DNA from: Vreelandella subglaciescola | GTDB lineage: Bacteria; Pseudomonadota; Gammaproteobacteria; Pseudomonadales; Halomonadaceae | Reading direction: 5' to 3' | DNA length: 64,000 bases | Assembly (NCBI RefSeq): GCF_900142895.1 | Contig: NZ_LT670847.1 | Span: 2,170,001 to 2,234,000, forward strand | Shown here: piece by piece, positions 44,441 to 52,959 of the stretch | How positions within the stretch are numbered: the stretch's first letter is position 1 | How the letters are laid out: each line of letters begins with the position of its first letter | Notes under the pieces: model-generated | Seen by the model: the letters and a program-made list of their open reading frames with translations, nothing else | Told to the model about the DNA's origin: nothing | Databases searched by the model: none | Made by a program: the position numbers and the translations under genes

Positions 44441-47400
44441 ATGAGTACTGCTGCCAAGGCTGTTACAACATCCAACGATGTGCCGCTGCAGGTACCTTCG
44501 CGGGAAATCTGGGATGCCAAATACCGCCTCAAGGATCGTCACGGCGTGCCGGTAGACGCCGATGTAAATGCCACCTTCGAGCGGGTCGCGCGGACACTTT
44601 CCGCGGTAGAAGGCGACGCGGCCAGCCACTGGCTACCCAAGTTTCGCTGGGCGCTTGCCAACGGCGCGGTACCCGCCGGGCGGATTCTCTCCAACGCCGG
44701 CGCAGAGGCCTACAAGCCGGCGGTGAGTTTGATCAACTGCACCGTGTCGCGCACCATCCGCGACTCCATGCGCGATATTCTGGATTCCGTGGTCGACGCC
44801 GGCATGACGCTGAAATCCGGCGCCGGCATCGGCTATGACTTTTCCACGCTGCGCCACAAGGGCGCGTTCGTATTTGGCGCTGGTGCGGGCACCAACGGCC
44901 CGCTGGCGTTCATGGATATCTACGACAAGATGTGCTTCACCGTCGCCTCGGCCGGTGGGCGGCGCGGCGCGCAGATGGGTACCTTCGACGTCGGCCATCC
45001 CGACGTGCGCGAGTTTATTCAGGCCAAGCGCGAAGCCGGCCGCCTGCGCCAGTTCAACCTGAGCCTGTTGATCACCGACGAGTTCATGGAAGCGGTCAAG
45101 CAAGGCGCTGACTGGCCGCTGGCATTTCCGCTGCATCCCGGCGAAAAAGACGATGTTCAGGCCGAGGATCTCATCTACCGTGACTGGCCGGTTATCGAAG
45201 ACGGCTACAGCGTGGACGGCGAAGGCCGCGTGGCTTGCCGTATCGTTGAGGTGGTTCGCGCCCGCGAGCTGTGGGACACCATCATGGCCTCCACCTACGA
45301 CTACGCCGAGCCGGGCTTTATCCTGATCGATCAGGTCAACCGTATGAACAACAACTGGTTCTGCGAAGACATCCGCGCGACCAACCCCTGCGTCACGGCG
45401 GATACGCGGCTGCATACCCAGTTCGGTCAGGTGCCGATTGGCGAGCTGTATCAGCGGGGCGAAGCGCTGCGGGTCAGCGTCGATAAAAGGGCGTTGGACA
45501 CGGGCGATAAGGGCACCGAAACGCGCCCGGCCGTCGCGGTGTTCAAGACCGCCGATCAGGCTGACGTCTATCGCGTGACGACCCGCGAGGGCTATGAAAT
45601 AAAGGCGACGGAGTGGCACGACTTTTATACCCAGCGAGGAAAAATTCCGCTGAAGGAGGTAAAGGTCGGGGATCAGCTCTGGGTGCAGTCGGGTAAAGGC
45701 CAGTTTGGCCCCGAAGGTAACGCGAAGCTGGGCACCTTGCTCGGGCTTATTGCCGGCGATGGTCATTTCACAAATCGCGGGAAGGGCAATGAAGCCGTGA
45801 GCGTCAACTTCTGGGGCGCGGATCGGACACTTGCCGCCGCGACGGCCGAATACGTCAACGAGTTGATCGCCCACTCCGCTAAAAACGGCCGTCAATGCCA
45901 GGTGGCGCCGGTCGCCGTCGCCGAGCGTCAACATGTGTTTATCCGCTCGGTCATTCTGGCACGGCTGCTGGAGCATTACGGCTTTACCAAGAATACCAAG
46001 CTCAAGGTTCCCGAAGTGGTCTGGCGCGGCAGCGAGGCTTGCGTCAAGGGCTACCTGCGCGGCTTATTTCAGGCGGATGGTACGGTACAGCGCGATGACA
46101 AGAATGCTTATTGCACGATTCGCTTGGCATCAGGTGAGCCGCAACTGCTTAAAGATGTGCAGATGCTACTCAGTAACATGGGTATCTTCTGTCGAATTTT
46201 GAAGCGCCGTAATGCGGGTAAGAGATGGCTTCCGGATGGGCGCGGTGGCCAGAAGGCGTATCAGTGTAAAGCCGATCATGAACTACTGATTGGATCAGAT
46301 TCGCGAGACCGTTTCATGCAGGAAATCGGTTTCCTGACTGATACCAAGAATCAGAAGTATCAGGAGTGGCATAGCATGCGTTCGAGCGCCGTCAAAACGT
46401 CTTATACGACGACGGTAAAATCGATTGAATATATAGGGCGCGAGGCCGTTTTTGACACGACGCAAAATGATAAAAATAATCTAATTTTCAATGGGTTAGT
46501 GACAGGTAATTGCGGTGAGCAGCCATTACCGCCGGAGGGCGCCTGCCTGCTGGGGTCGATCAATCTGACGCGCTTTGTGATCGAGCCGTTTGGTGAGGCG
46601 CCGCGGTTTGACTGGGAGCGCTACCGTGAAGTCGTGGCGATCTTCACCCGCATGCTGGATAACGTGGTGGAAATCGCCGGCCTGCCGCTGCCCGAGCAGC
46701 AGCGCGAGATTGAAGCCAAGCGCCGCCATGGCATGGGATTTTTGGGGCTGGGCTCGACGATGACCATGCTCAGGATTCCCTACGGCTCGCAAGCGTCGCT
46801 TGAGTTCACCGAGGAAGTCAGCCGTCACCTGGCCATCGAAGGCTGGAAGCAGGCGCTTGAGCTTTCCCGCGAAAAGGGCATGGCGCCGGTGCTCGAGGAA
46901 GAGCATACGCTGACACCCAAGATGCTGCGCGAACGCCCGCAGCTGAAAAAAGACGGCTATGAGGTCGGCGACAAGGTGCCCGGGCGCATTCTTCACGCGC
47001 GCTATAGCGCCTACATGAAAAAAGTTGCCGCGCTCGAGCCTGAGCTGGTCAGCGCGCTGGCCGAGCACGGCGCGCGCTTTACCCATCACAGCTCGATTGC
47101 GCCCACCGGCACGATCTCGCTGTCCATGGGCAATAACGCCTCCAACGGCATTGAGCCGTCGTTTTCGCACCGTTACTACCGCAACGTCATCCAGACCGGT
47201 AAAAAGACCAAGGAACAGGTGGAAGTGGTCTCGTTCGAGCTGGCCGCCTACCGCCACTTCATCACCGCCGACGCAGTGGAAAGCGATCTGCCGGATTATT
47301 TCATCACCGCCGACAGCGTCACACCCGAGCAGCACGTCGCCGTGCAGGCCGCCGCCCAGCAGTGGGTGGACTCGGCCATTTCGAAAACGGTCAACGTGCC

Positions 47401-47674
47401 CACTGAGTTCCCCTTCGAGCAGTTTCAAGACCTGTACCTCCAGGCTTACGAAAGCCGCCTGAAGGGCTGCACGACCTTCCGCTTCAACCCCGAAGCGTTT
47501 CAAGGCGTGCTGGTACGCGAAGACGACCTGAAAAATACCACCTACGAGTTCGAGCTGGAAAACGGCGAAACCGTTGCGCTCAAAGGCAATGAAACGGTGC
47601 TTTACGACGGCGAGGAACACAACGCTGCCAACCTGTTTGATGCGCTGAAAGAAGGCACCTATGGCAAGTGGTAA
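44441..47674 (+). CDS. nrdJ: NrdJ, class II (B12-dependent) ribonucleotide reductase, with intein
   Basis: NrdJ makes deoxyribonucleotides using adenosylcobalamin and works with or without oxygen. The open frame encodes 1077 residues; removing the intein (317-690) leaves 703, a normal size for this enzyme. The extein shows SLINCTVSRTIRDSMRDILD, GGRRGAQMGTFDVGHPDVRE, the interrupted NP/CGEQPLPPEGACLLGSINL active-site loop, HHSSIAPTGTISLSMGNN, and GCTTFRFNPEAF near the end. AAGGAG lies 9-14 bases before the ATG. The downstream nrdJb supplies the remaining C-terminal part, as in the split NrdJa/NrdJb of Pseudomonas aeruginosa. Confidence 0.95.
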   Translation: MSTAAKAVTTSNDVPLQVPSREIWDAKYRLKDRHGVPVDADVNATFERVARTLSAVEGDAASHWLPKFRWALANGAVPAGRILSNAGAEAYKPAVSLINCTVSRTIRDSMRDILDSVVDAGMTLKSGAGIGYDFSTLRHKGAFVFGAGAGTNGPLAFMDIYDKMCFTVASAGGRRGAQMGTFDVGHPDVREFIQAKREAGRLRQFNLSLLITDEFMEAVKQGADWPLAFPLHPGEKDDVQAEDLIYRDWPVIEDGYSVDGEGRVACRIVEVVRARELWDTIMASTYDYAEPGFILIDQVNRMNNNWFCEDIRATNPCVTADTRLHTQFGQVPIGELYQRGEALRVSVDKRALDTGDKGTETRPAVAVFKTADQADVYRVTTREGYEIKATEWHDFYTQRGKIPLKEVKVGDQLWVQSGKGQFGPEGNAKLGTLLGLIAGDGHFTNRGKGNEAVSVNFWGADRTLAAATAEYVNELIAHSAKNGRQCQVAPVAVAERQHVFIRSVILARLLEHYGFTKNTKLKVPEVVWRGSEACVKGYLRGLFQADGTVQRDDKNAYCTIRLASGEPQLLKDVQMLLSNMGIFCRILKRRNAGKRWLPDGRGGQKAYQCKADHELLIGSDSRDRFMQEIGFLTDTKNQKYQEWHSMRSSAVKTSYTTTVKSIEYIGREAVFDTTQNDKNNLIFNGLVTGNCGEQPLPPEGACLLGSINLTRFVIEPFGEAPRFDWERYREVVAIFTRMLDNVVEIAGLPLPEQQREIEAKRRHGMGFLGLGSTMTMLRIPYGSQASLEFTEEVSRHLAIEGWKQALELSREKGMAPVLEEEHTLTPKMLRERPQLKKDGYEVGDKVPGRILHARYSAYMKKVAALEPELVSALAEHGARFTHHSSIAPTGTISLSMGNNASNGIEPSFSHRYYRNVIQTGKKTKEQVEVVSFELAAYRHFITADAVESDLPDYFITADSVTPEQHVAVQAAAQQWVDSAISKTVNVPTEFPFEQFQDLYLQAYESRLKGCTTFRFNPEAFQGVLVREDDLKNTTYEFELENGETVALKGNETVLYDGEEHNAANLFDALKEGTYGKW
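45389..46510 (+). mobile_element. Intein with LAGLIDADG homing endonuclease inside NrdJ
   Basis: The 374-residue insertion splits the NPCGEQPL motif. It begins with Cys317 (block A, CVTADTRLHTQFGQVPIGEL), has block B with TEWH at 390-393, two LAGLIDADG motifs (LLGLIAGDG 433-441 and LRGLFQADG 539-547, both acidic residues kept), and ends FNGLVTGN before the +1 Cys691. The last residue Asn690 is present, but the penultimate residue is Gly where His is usual, and the block F His is replaced (NDKNNLIFNG). The reading frame is intact. Base use toward the 3' end (about 46180-46510) is more AT-rich than nrdJ, a sign of transfer. Confidence 0.93.
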
Positions 47675-47724
47675 GCAGGGCGTTATGACTTTGTCCGTTA
47701 ATCCAGATTTTGTGGGGGAGCATC

Positions 47725-48498
47725 ATGGCCGTTGAAATTACTTCAAAAATTGTCGGTTATCGCATCAAGCCGGACGCCGCGCCAGAACCTGAGCCGGCCT
47801 TGCAGGACGAAAACCCGCTGACGCTACGGATTGCGTCGCGCCCCGAAGGCACGCTGGAAGCCGTCTCAGAGAAAATCTCCTATGTCGGCGCGGAAGGCCG
47901 CAAAAAAGTCTATTTGCTGGTGTCGTTCATGCCGGTGGAAGGCGTGGTGGGCGGCAAGCGCGTGGTGATCGAGCGCCCGGTAGAGTTTTTCTTCCCCTCG
48001 GGCCAGCTCTCAAGCGAACACCAGTGGATCACCGCGACCATGCGCAGCCTGTCGCTGGCCGCCCGGGGCGGCTACGCCACCCAGGCGGTGGCGGATTTGC
48101 GTAAGGTAGCGTGGGATAAAGGCCTGGTGCGTTGCGGCTGGAACCGCCACGGCAAGCCGGTGTTTCACGACTCCGAAGTGGCGGCGATCGCCTGGTCGAT
48201 CCAGCAGATTCTCTATCGTCGCGGCTTTCTGGATCAGGACGGCCATCAGGTGCCGGTGGAAGCGCTGGTCGAGCGCTACGCTCACCGCATGACCCACGGC
48301 CATGCCTGGCAGCCGCCTGCTGAAGATGCCGAGGCGCCGGTGGCGGACCCATTAGAGCCGAGTGACGGCGCCGACAAAAAATCGGCGGGAGCAGGCCCCG
48401 CCGTGGTGGGCCACTGCCCCGAATGTCGCGGTGAGCTGATAATGATGGACGGCTGCCCCACCTGTTACGCCGGCTGCGGCTGGTCGAAGTGCGGCTAA
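47725..48498 (+). CDS. nrdJb: NrdJb, C-terminal subunit of class II ribonucleotide reductase
   Basis: In Pseudomonas aeruginosa class II reductase is split into NrdJa and NrdJb, and this gene fits the second part. The ATG at 47725 has GGGGGAG 5-11 bases upstream; a TTG at 47710 is less likely. The product has 257 residues with a conserved N-terminal part (VEITSKIVGYRIKPDAAPEP) and a Cys-rich end (CPECRGEL, then CPTCYAGCGWSKCG) that probably holds the cysteines reducing the active site and may bind zinc. It lies 50 bases after nrdJ and is followed by a terminator. Confidence 0.9.
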   Translation: MAVEITSKIVGYRIKPDAAPEPEPALQDENPLTLRIASRPEGTLEAVSEKISYVGAEGRKKVYLLVSFMPVEGVVGGKRVVIERPVEFFFPSGQLSSEHQWITATMRSLSLAARGGYATQAVADLRKVAWDKGLVRCGWNRHGKPVFHDSEVAAIAWSIQQILYRRGFLDQDGHQVPVEALVERYAHRMTHGHAWQPPAEDAEAPVADPLEPSDGADKKSAGAGPAVVGHCPECRGELIMMDGCPTCYAGCGWSKCG

Positions 48499-48519
48499 CG
48501 CGTTAATCTCTGCGTTCTT

Positions 48520-48551
48520 TTCCCCTCGCCCCGGCGGGGGGAAGCTTTTTT
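48520..48551 (+). terminator. Intrinsic terminator after nrdJ-nrdJb
   Basis: TTCCCCTCGCC and GGCGGGGGGAA form an 11-bp stem (one G-U pair), with a T-run at 48546-48551 following. It lies 22 bases after the nrdJb stop. Confidence 0.88.
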
Positions 48552-48583
48552 ACCCCCTGAGTCCGCGCCGGCCCGAGCGATGA

Positions 48584-49555
48584 ATGCAACGATTACCCCA
48601 CCTGGCCCGAGTGTTTCTGCTTCCCTTTCTGCTGGTTTCCCCGTGGCTGGCGGCGGATACCCTGTGGCTTGAAAACGGCGATCGTGTGACCGGCACGATA
48701 GTGGACAAGACGTCGGCGCGCTGGCGTATAGACACCGACTACGCCGGCGAGATCGAGATCGACGCCCGGCGGGTCGAGCGCGTAGCGCTTGACGAGCCGC
48801 CGTCGCCCAGCGTCAAGGCGATGAACGCGCTGGGCTTTGCCGTCCAGCCCAAGCCGCCCAGACCCGAACCGGCCGGGGATGACGCCGCCGCGTCGCCGAC
48901 CGAGCGCCCGTTCAACGCCACCGGCGGCGTAGACGTGGCCTTCGAGTACGAGCACAGCACCGCCGATACCCGAGAGCTGGAGCTTGATCTGCGCCAACGC
49001 TTAGAGGTGGGGGCTTGGCGGCATAAATGGCAGGCCAGCTATCACCGCGAATATCGCGATGGCAAGCGGCGTGAAAACGACTGGCATCTGGCGTACTCGC
49101 CCGAGCGATTTTTCTCTGAGCGGCATTTTTGGCAGGGGCGTGTCAGCACCAACCGAGATTGGAACGAAGCGCTTGAGCGGCGTTTTTCCGTTGGCGTGGG
49201 GCCGGGTTACCAGCTGTGGGATAACGAACGCGGGGCATTTTCGCTGTCGGCATTGCTCACGCGCAACCGCTATCAGTACGCCGATCAGCCCGATGACAAC
49301 TTCCAGACCGGCGTGCTGCAGTGGCAGTTTAATCGCTACCTGTGGGCAGACCTGCTGGAGCTTTACGCCAACGGCCGCGCGGGCCGTGCGCTTTCCCAGG
49401 CCACCAGTTTTTTGCTCGACGCGGAAACCGGCATGCGCTACCCGCTGACCGACTGGGCCTCGCTGCAGATGTCGGTGGAAACCGACTGGGTCGAAAACAG
49501 CGCCGAAGACCTGAGCGACACCACCTATAACGTGGGTATCGGCCTAAACTGGTAG
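48584..49555 (+). CDS. DUF481 family outer-membrane protein
   Basis: The 323-residue product has a signal peptide (RVFLLPFLLVSPWLAA) followed by TLWLENGDRVTGTIVDKTSA, the N-terminal module common in this family, and a C-terminal half of about 200 residues with alternating beta strands ending in Trp (NVGIGLNW), typical of an outer-membrane barrel. The family's role is not known; E. coli YdiY is a relative. The start lies 33 bases after the nrdJb terminator. Its last 12 bases overlap the 3' end of the convergent LysR gene. Confidence 0.85.
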   Translation: MQRLPHLARVFLLPFLLVSPWLAADTLWLENGDRVTGTIVDKTSARWRIDTDYAGEIEIDARRVERVALDEPPSPSVKAMNALGFAVQPKPPRPEPAGDDAAASPTERPFNATGGVDVAFEYEHSTADTRELELDLRQRLEVGAWRHKWQASYHREYRDGKRRENDWHLAYSPERFFSERHFWQGRVSTNRDWNEALERRFSVGVGPGYQLWDNERGAFSLSALLTRNRYQYADQPDDNFQTGVLQWQFNRYLWADLLELYANGRAGRALSQATSFLLDAETGMRYPLTDWASLQMSVETDWVENSAEDLSDTTYNVGIGLNW

Positions 49556-50500
49556 CCCCGGGCGCTGGCTGAGCGTGCGGTGGCGCGCTTTCAGGCCGTC
49601 AAACAGGGCGTGGCGCAGCCAGCGGTGGCCGGCATCGGCGTGGTGGCGCTCGTGCCACACCAGCCAGTAGGCAAAGGAGGGTACCGCAAGCGGCAGCCGG
49701 CGCAGGGCCAGTGGCCAGTGGTCGGCCACGCTGGCCGCCAGGCAGCCCGGTACGCAGAGCAGCAAATCGCTGTGCTGGGTGGCGGAAAAACCGGCGAGAA
49801 AATGCGGCTGGCGCAGGCTCACCCGGCGTTTCAACCCGCGTTTGGCCAGCGCCAGATCCACCGCCCCGCGATCATCCCCGCCCATACTGATCAGTTGATG
49901 GTCGGCGTGCAAAAACGCCTCCAGGGTAAAGTCTGCCTCCGGCTGCAGCGCCAGCGGATGATCCTCACGCATCACGCAAACAAAGTGATCATGGCCGACT
50001 TCACGGCCGTGCACGCTGGCCGGCACCCGCTCGCCGGGCACGCACAGCGCCAGCTCCGGCCCGCCTTCATCCAGCTGCTGCTCGACTTCCCCGCTGCCGG
50101 ACTGCACGTCCAGGCGCATATGCGGCGCCTGATGCTTCACGGTTTGCCACTGCGGCGCGAGGAAGGCGTGCATGCCATAGTCGGTGGTGGCGATGTGAAA
50201 ACGGCGCGTGGTGCTCGCCGGGTCAAACTCGGGCGGTGCCAGCAGCGCGCCGAGTTCTTCCAGCAGCCGGGAAAGCGGCGGCCCCAACGCCTGTGCCCGC
50301 GCCGTGGGACGCAGGCCGCGGTGGGTACGGACAAACAGCGGGTCGTCAAAGGCCTGACGCAGCCGTGAAAGCGTGCGCGATACCGCCGGCTGGCTCAGGT
50401 TTAACCGCTGGGCGGCGCGGGTCACACTGCGCGAATCCAGCAGGGCGTGCAGGGTCACCAGCGCGTTGAGATCGTGGCGAGCCAGGTCGGCAAGGTGCAT
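49544..50500 (-). CDS. LysR family transcriptional regulator
   Basis: The 318-residue product has an N-terminal winged helix-turn-helix (LNALVTLHALLDSRSVTRAA, then LNLSQPAVSRTLSRLRQAFD and DPLFVRTHRGLRPTARA) and a C-terminal effector-binding domain from about 95. The NodD/SyrM-like start (HDLNALVTL) places it in a known LysR subgroup. It is divergent from the oxidoreductase at 50684, 183 bases away, so it probably regulates that gene. The inducer is unknown. Confidence 0.93.
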   Translation of the reverse strand: MHLADLARHDLNALVTLHALLDSRSVTRAAQRLNLSQPAVSRTLSRLRQAFDDPLFVRTHRGLRPTARAQALGPPLSRLLEELGALLAPPEFDPASTTRRFHIATTDYGMHAFLAPQWQTVKHQAPHMRLDVQSGSGEVEQQLDEGGPELALCVPGERVPASVHGREVGHDHFVCVMREDHPLALQPEADFTLEAFLHADHQLISMGGDDRGAVDLALAKRGLKRRVSLRQPHFLAGFSATQHSDLLLCVPGCLAASVADHWPLALRRLPLAVPSFAYWLVWHERHHADAGHRWLRHALFDGLKARHRTLSQRPGLPV

Positions 50501-50583
50501 AGCGGTATCGCCTTGAGGTAGTGGAAGAGCGTTTCAAGCCCTGTCTTATCAGCATAACGCATAGTGCTTTTAAGTGTCTTGCA

Positions 50584-50612
50584 TTGGCGTGATATGACGC
50601 TGCGGGCATAAA
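50584..50612 (+). promoter_or_regulatory. Possible sigma-70 promoter for the oxidoreductase
   Basis: TTGGCG at 50584-50589 and CATAAA at 50607-50612 are 17 bases apart, 71 bases upstream of the gene. A CCGGCG/CGCCGG hairpin at about 50632-50649 lies in the leader. A LysR T-N11-A box could not be singled out. Confidence 0.4.
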
Positions 50613-50683
50613 GTGTTGGCATTCACGCAGCGCCGGCGCTTAGTCGCCGGTGCCTGTGTTCTTGTCAATGCAAGGAGTGACCC

Positions 50684-51682
50684 ATGCAAAGCCGCTATTT
50701 CACCATTAATGAACATCCGCAAGGATTGCCGACACGCGAGCTGTTCCAGCTGGAAGCTCTCGAGTTGCCCGCACTGGCAGACGGCGAAGTGCTCATCCGC
50801 AATAGCTGGCTGTCCGTTGACCCCTATATGCGCGGCCGCATGGACGGCGTGACCACCTACATCGAGCCGTTCACTCTGGGCGAGCCGCTTGACGGTGCTG
50901 CCGTGGGCGAGGTGATCGAGTCCCGCAGCGCGCGTTTCAACGCGGGCGACAAGGTGCGCCACATGGGCGGCTGGCGCGATATCGCCCAGCTCCCCGCCGA
51001 GCAGGTCGAGCCGCTGCCCGAATTTGACGTCCCCGAGCAGGCGTATCTGGGCGTGCTGGGTATGCCCGGCACGACGGCCTGGGTGGGGCTTAACGTGATT
51101 GCCGACATGCAAGACGGCGACAACGTGCTGGTGAGCGCGGCAAGCGGCGCGGTGGGTTCGCTCGCAGTGCAGCTGGCCAAGGCCAAAGGCGGCACCGTGG
51201 TGGGCATTGCCGGCGACCAGCACAAGCTCGACTGGCTGGAATCCAAAGGCATCAAGGCCGTGAGCTACAAGGGCAAGAATGCCCGCGAGCTGAGCGCGGC
51301 GCTGAAGGAGGCCTGCCCCGAGGGCTTTGACGTCTACTACGAAAACGTCGGCGGCGACTGCCTCGAAGCGGCGCTGGATAACCTGCGCGTTGGCGCGCGC
51401 ATCGCCGTGTGCGGCATGATCGCCCGCTACAACGACGACGCCCCGGCCGCCGGCCCCGGCAACCTGGCCATGCTGCTGATCCGCCGCGCGCGTATGCAGG
51501 GCTTTATCGTGTTTGACCACTGGGAGCACCACGTTGATTTCGTCAACGAGTTTGGCCCGCGGGTGGCCAGCGGCGAGATCGACTATCAGGAAACCGTGAT
51601 GAACGGGCTGGAAAGCCTGCCGGACGCTTTCCTCGGGCTCTTTTCCGGCGGCAATCAGGGCAAAATGCTGGTCAAGCTCTAA
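50684..51682 (+). CDS. NADP-dependent oxidoreductase (CurA/leukotriene dehydrogenase-like)
   Basis: The 332-residue product belongs to the zinc-free medium-chain dehydrogenase/reductase group that reduces activated double bonds such as those of 2-alkenals. It has the YncB/CurA-like start (FTINEHPQGLPTRELFQLEA, then WLSVDPYMRGRMDG) and the cofactor motif SAASGAVGSLAVQLAKAKGG, then FDVYYENVGGDCLEAALDNL. AAGGAGTGACCC precedes the ATG. It probably forms a regulatory pair with the divergent LysR gene, and an Old Yellow Enzyme follows. Confidence 0.93.
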   Translation: MQSRYFTINEHPQGLPTRELFQLEALELPALADGEVLIRNSWLSVDPYMRGRMDGVTTYIEPFTLGEPLDGAAVGEVIESRSARFNAGDKVRHMGGWRDIAQLPAEQVEPLPEFDVPEQAYLGVLGMPGTTAWVGLNVIADMQDGDNVLVSAASGAVGSLAVQLAKAKGGTVVGIAGDQHKLDWLESKGIKAVSYKGKNARELSAALKEACPEGFDVYYENVGGDCLEAALDNLRVGARIAVCGMIARYNDDAPAAGPGNLAMLLIRRARMQGFIVFDHWEHHVDFVNEFGPRVASGEIDYQETVMNGLESLPDAFLGLFSGGNQGKMLVKL

Positions 51683-51721
51683 ATTCAGGGCGCCAACGCC
51701 CTGCGCTTGACCTTTTATGCA

Positions 51722-51751
51722 GCCCGCCTCTATCGGGGCGGGTTTGGTTTT
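51722..51751 (+). terminator. Terminator after the oxidoreductase
   Basis: CCCGCC at 51723-51728 and GGCGGG at 51737-51742 pair around an 8-base loop, followed by TTTGGTTTTT. Another small GC hairpin (CAGGGC/GCCCTG) lies just before it at 51687-51704. Confidence 0.65.
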
Positions 51752-51788
51752 TCCTGTTTTTCCTGTTTCTACTTCTCAAGGACGCCTT

Positions 51789-52928
51789 ATGGCACACGAA
51801 TCGCTACTGACGCCGGTGAATCTCGGCAGCCTGACGCTACCCAATCGGATTCTCATGGCACCGCTGACCCGCGCGCGCACCCCCGAGAGCATTCCCGGCA
51901 CGCTGCAGCAGACCTACTACGGCCAGCGCGCCGGCGCGGGGCTGGTCATCAGCGAGGCCACCAATATCTCGCCCACCGCCAAGGGCTATGTGTATACCCC
52001 CGGCATCTGGACCGACGCCCAGGAAGCCGGCTGGAAAGGCGTGGTCGACGCGGTTCACGCCAAGGGCGGACGCATGGCGCTGCAGCTGTGGCACGTGGGT
52101 CGCGTCTCTCACGAGCTGGTGCAGCCCGACGGTCAGGCGCCGGTGGCGCCCAGCGCGCTGAAGGGCGAGGGCGCCCAGTGCTTCGTCGAGTTTGACGACG
52201 GCAGCGCCGGCCAGCACCCCACCAGCACGCCGCGCTCGCTCGAGACCGAGGAGATTGCCGAGGTGGTGGATGACTATCGCCAGGCGGCGGTACGCGCCAA
52301 ACGCGCCGGTTTCGACATGATCGAAGTGCACTCGGCCAACGCCTATTTGCTCAACCAGTTTCTGGCCACCGGTAGCAACCAGCGCAGCGACCGCTACGGC
52401 GGCTCGCTGGAAAACCGTGCGCGCTTCCCGCTGGAGGTGATCGACGCGGTGGCTGAAGTGTTCGGCGCTGAGCGCACCGGCGTGCGTCTATCGCCGTTTA
52501 TCGAAATCTTCGGCCTGACCGACGATGAACCCGAAGCGATGGCGTTTTATCTGGCCGAGGAATTTGCCAAGCGCGGGCTCGCCTACCTGCACATCAACGA
52601 GCCCAACTGGGCGGGCGGCGATATCACGCTGACCGATGAATTTCGCCGCGGCTTGCGCGAGCGCTTCACCGGCAGCCTGATCTTCTGCGGCCATTACGAC
52701 GCCGAACGCGCCGAGCGGATTATCGACGCGGGCATTGCCGATGCCGTGGCCATCGGCCGCTCGTACATTGCCAACCCGGATCTGGTCGAGCGTTTCCGCG
52801 AAGATGCGCCGCTCAACGAACCCGATCACGCCACCTTCTACGGCGGCGGCGCGGAAGGCTACACCGACTATCCGTTTTTGACTGACTCGCCGCTCTTACC
52901 GGCGAAAGAGCCCGCTACCGCTGACTAA
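51789..52928 (+). CDS. Old Yellow Enzyme family alkene reductase (NemA-like)
   Basis: This FMN-dependent enzyme uses NADPH to reduce activated alkenes, nitrate esters or N-ethylmaleimide. The ATG at 51789 (MAHESLLTPVNLGSLTLPNR) has AAGGA 8-12 bases upstream; upstream in-frame codons fall in the preceding terminator. The product has 379 residues with NRILMAPLTRART, the substrate-binding HxxN (HSANAYLLNQFL) and the C-terminal FMN phosphate site FCGHYDAERAERII, then DAVAIGRSYIANPDLVER. It may work with the neighbouring alkenal reductase in electrophile detoxification. Confidence 0.93.
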   Translation: MAHESLLTPVNLGSLTLPNRILMAPLTRARTPESIPGTLQQTYYGQRAGAGLVISEATNISPTAKGYVYTPGIWTDAQEAGWKGVVDAVHAKGGRMALQLWHVGRVSHELVQPDGQAPVAPSALKGEGAQCFVEFDDGSAGQHPTSTPRSLETEEIAEVVDDYRQAAVRAKRAGFDMIEVHSANAYLLNQFLATGSNQRSDRYGGSLENRARFPLEVIDAVAEVFGAERTGVRLSPFIEIFGLTDDEPEAMAFYLAEEFAKRGLAYLHINEPNWAGGDITLTDEFRRGLRERFTGSLIFCGHYDAERAERIIDAGIADAVAIGRSYIANPDLVERFREDAPLNEPDHATFYGGGAEGYTDYPFLTDSPLLPAKEPATAD

Positions 52929-52931
52929 CGC

Positions 52932-52959
52932 ATAGCGCCCCGCGGGGCGCTATTTTTTT
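52932..52959. terminator. Bidirectional terminator between the OYE gene and uvrA
   Basis: A perfect palindrome, ATAGCGCCCCG then CGGGGCGCTAT, is followed by TTTTTT on the + strand. The genes on both sides converge. The uvrA stop codon at 52950-52952 lies inside the right arm. Confidence 0.9.
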
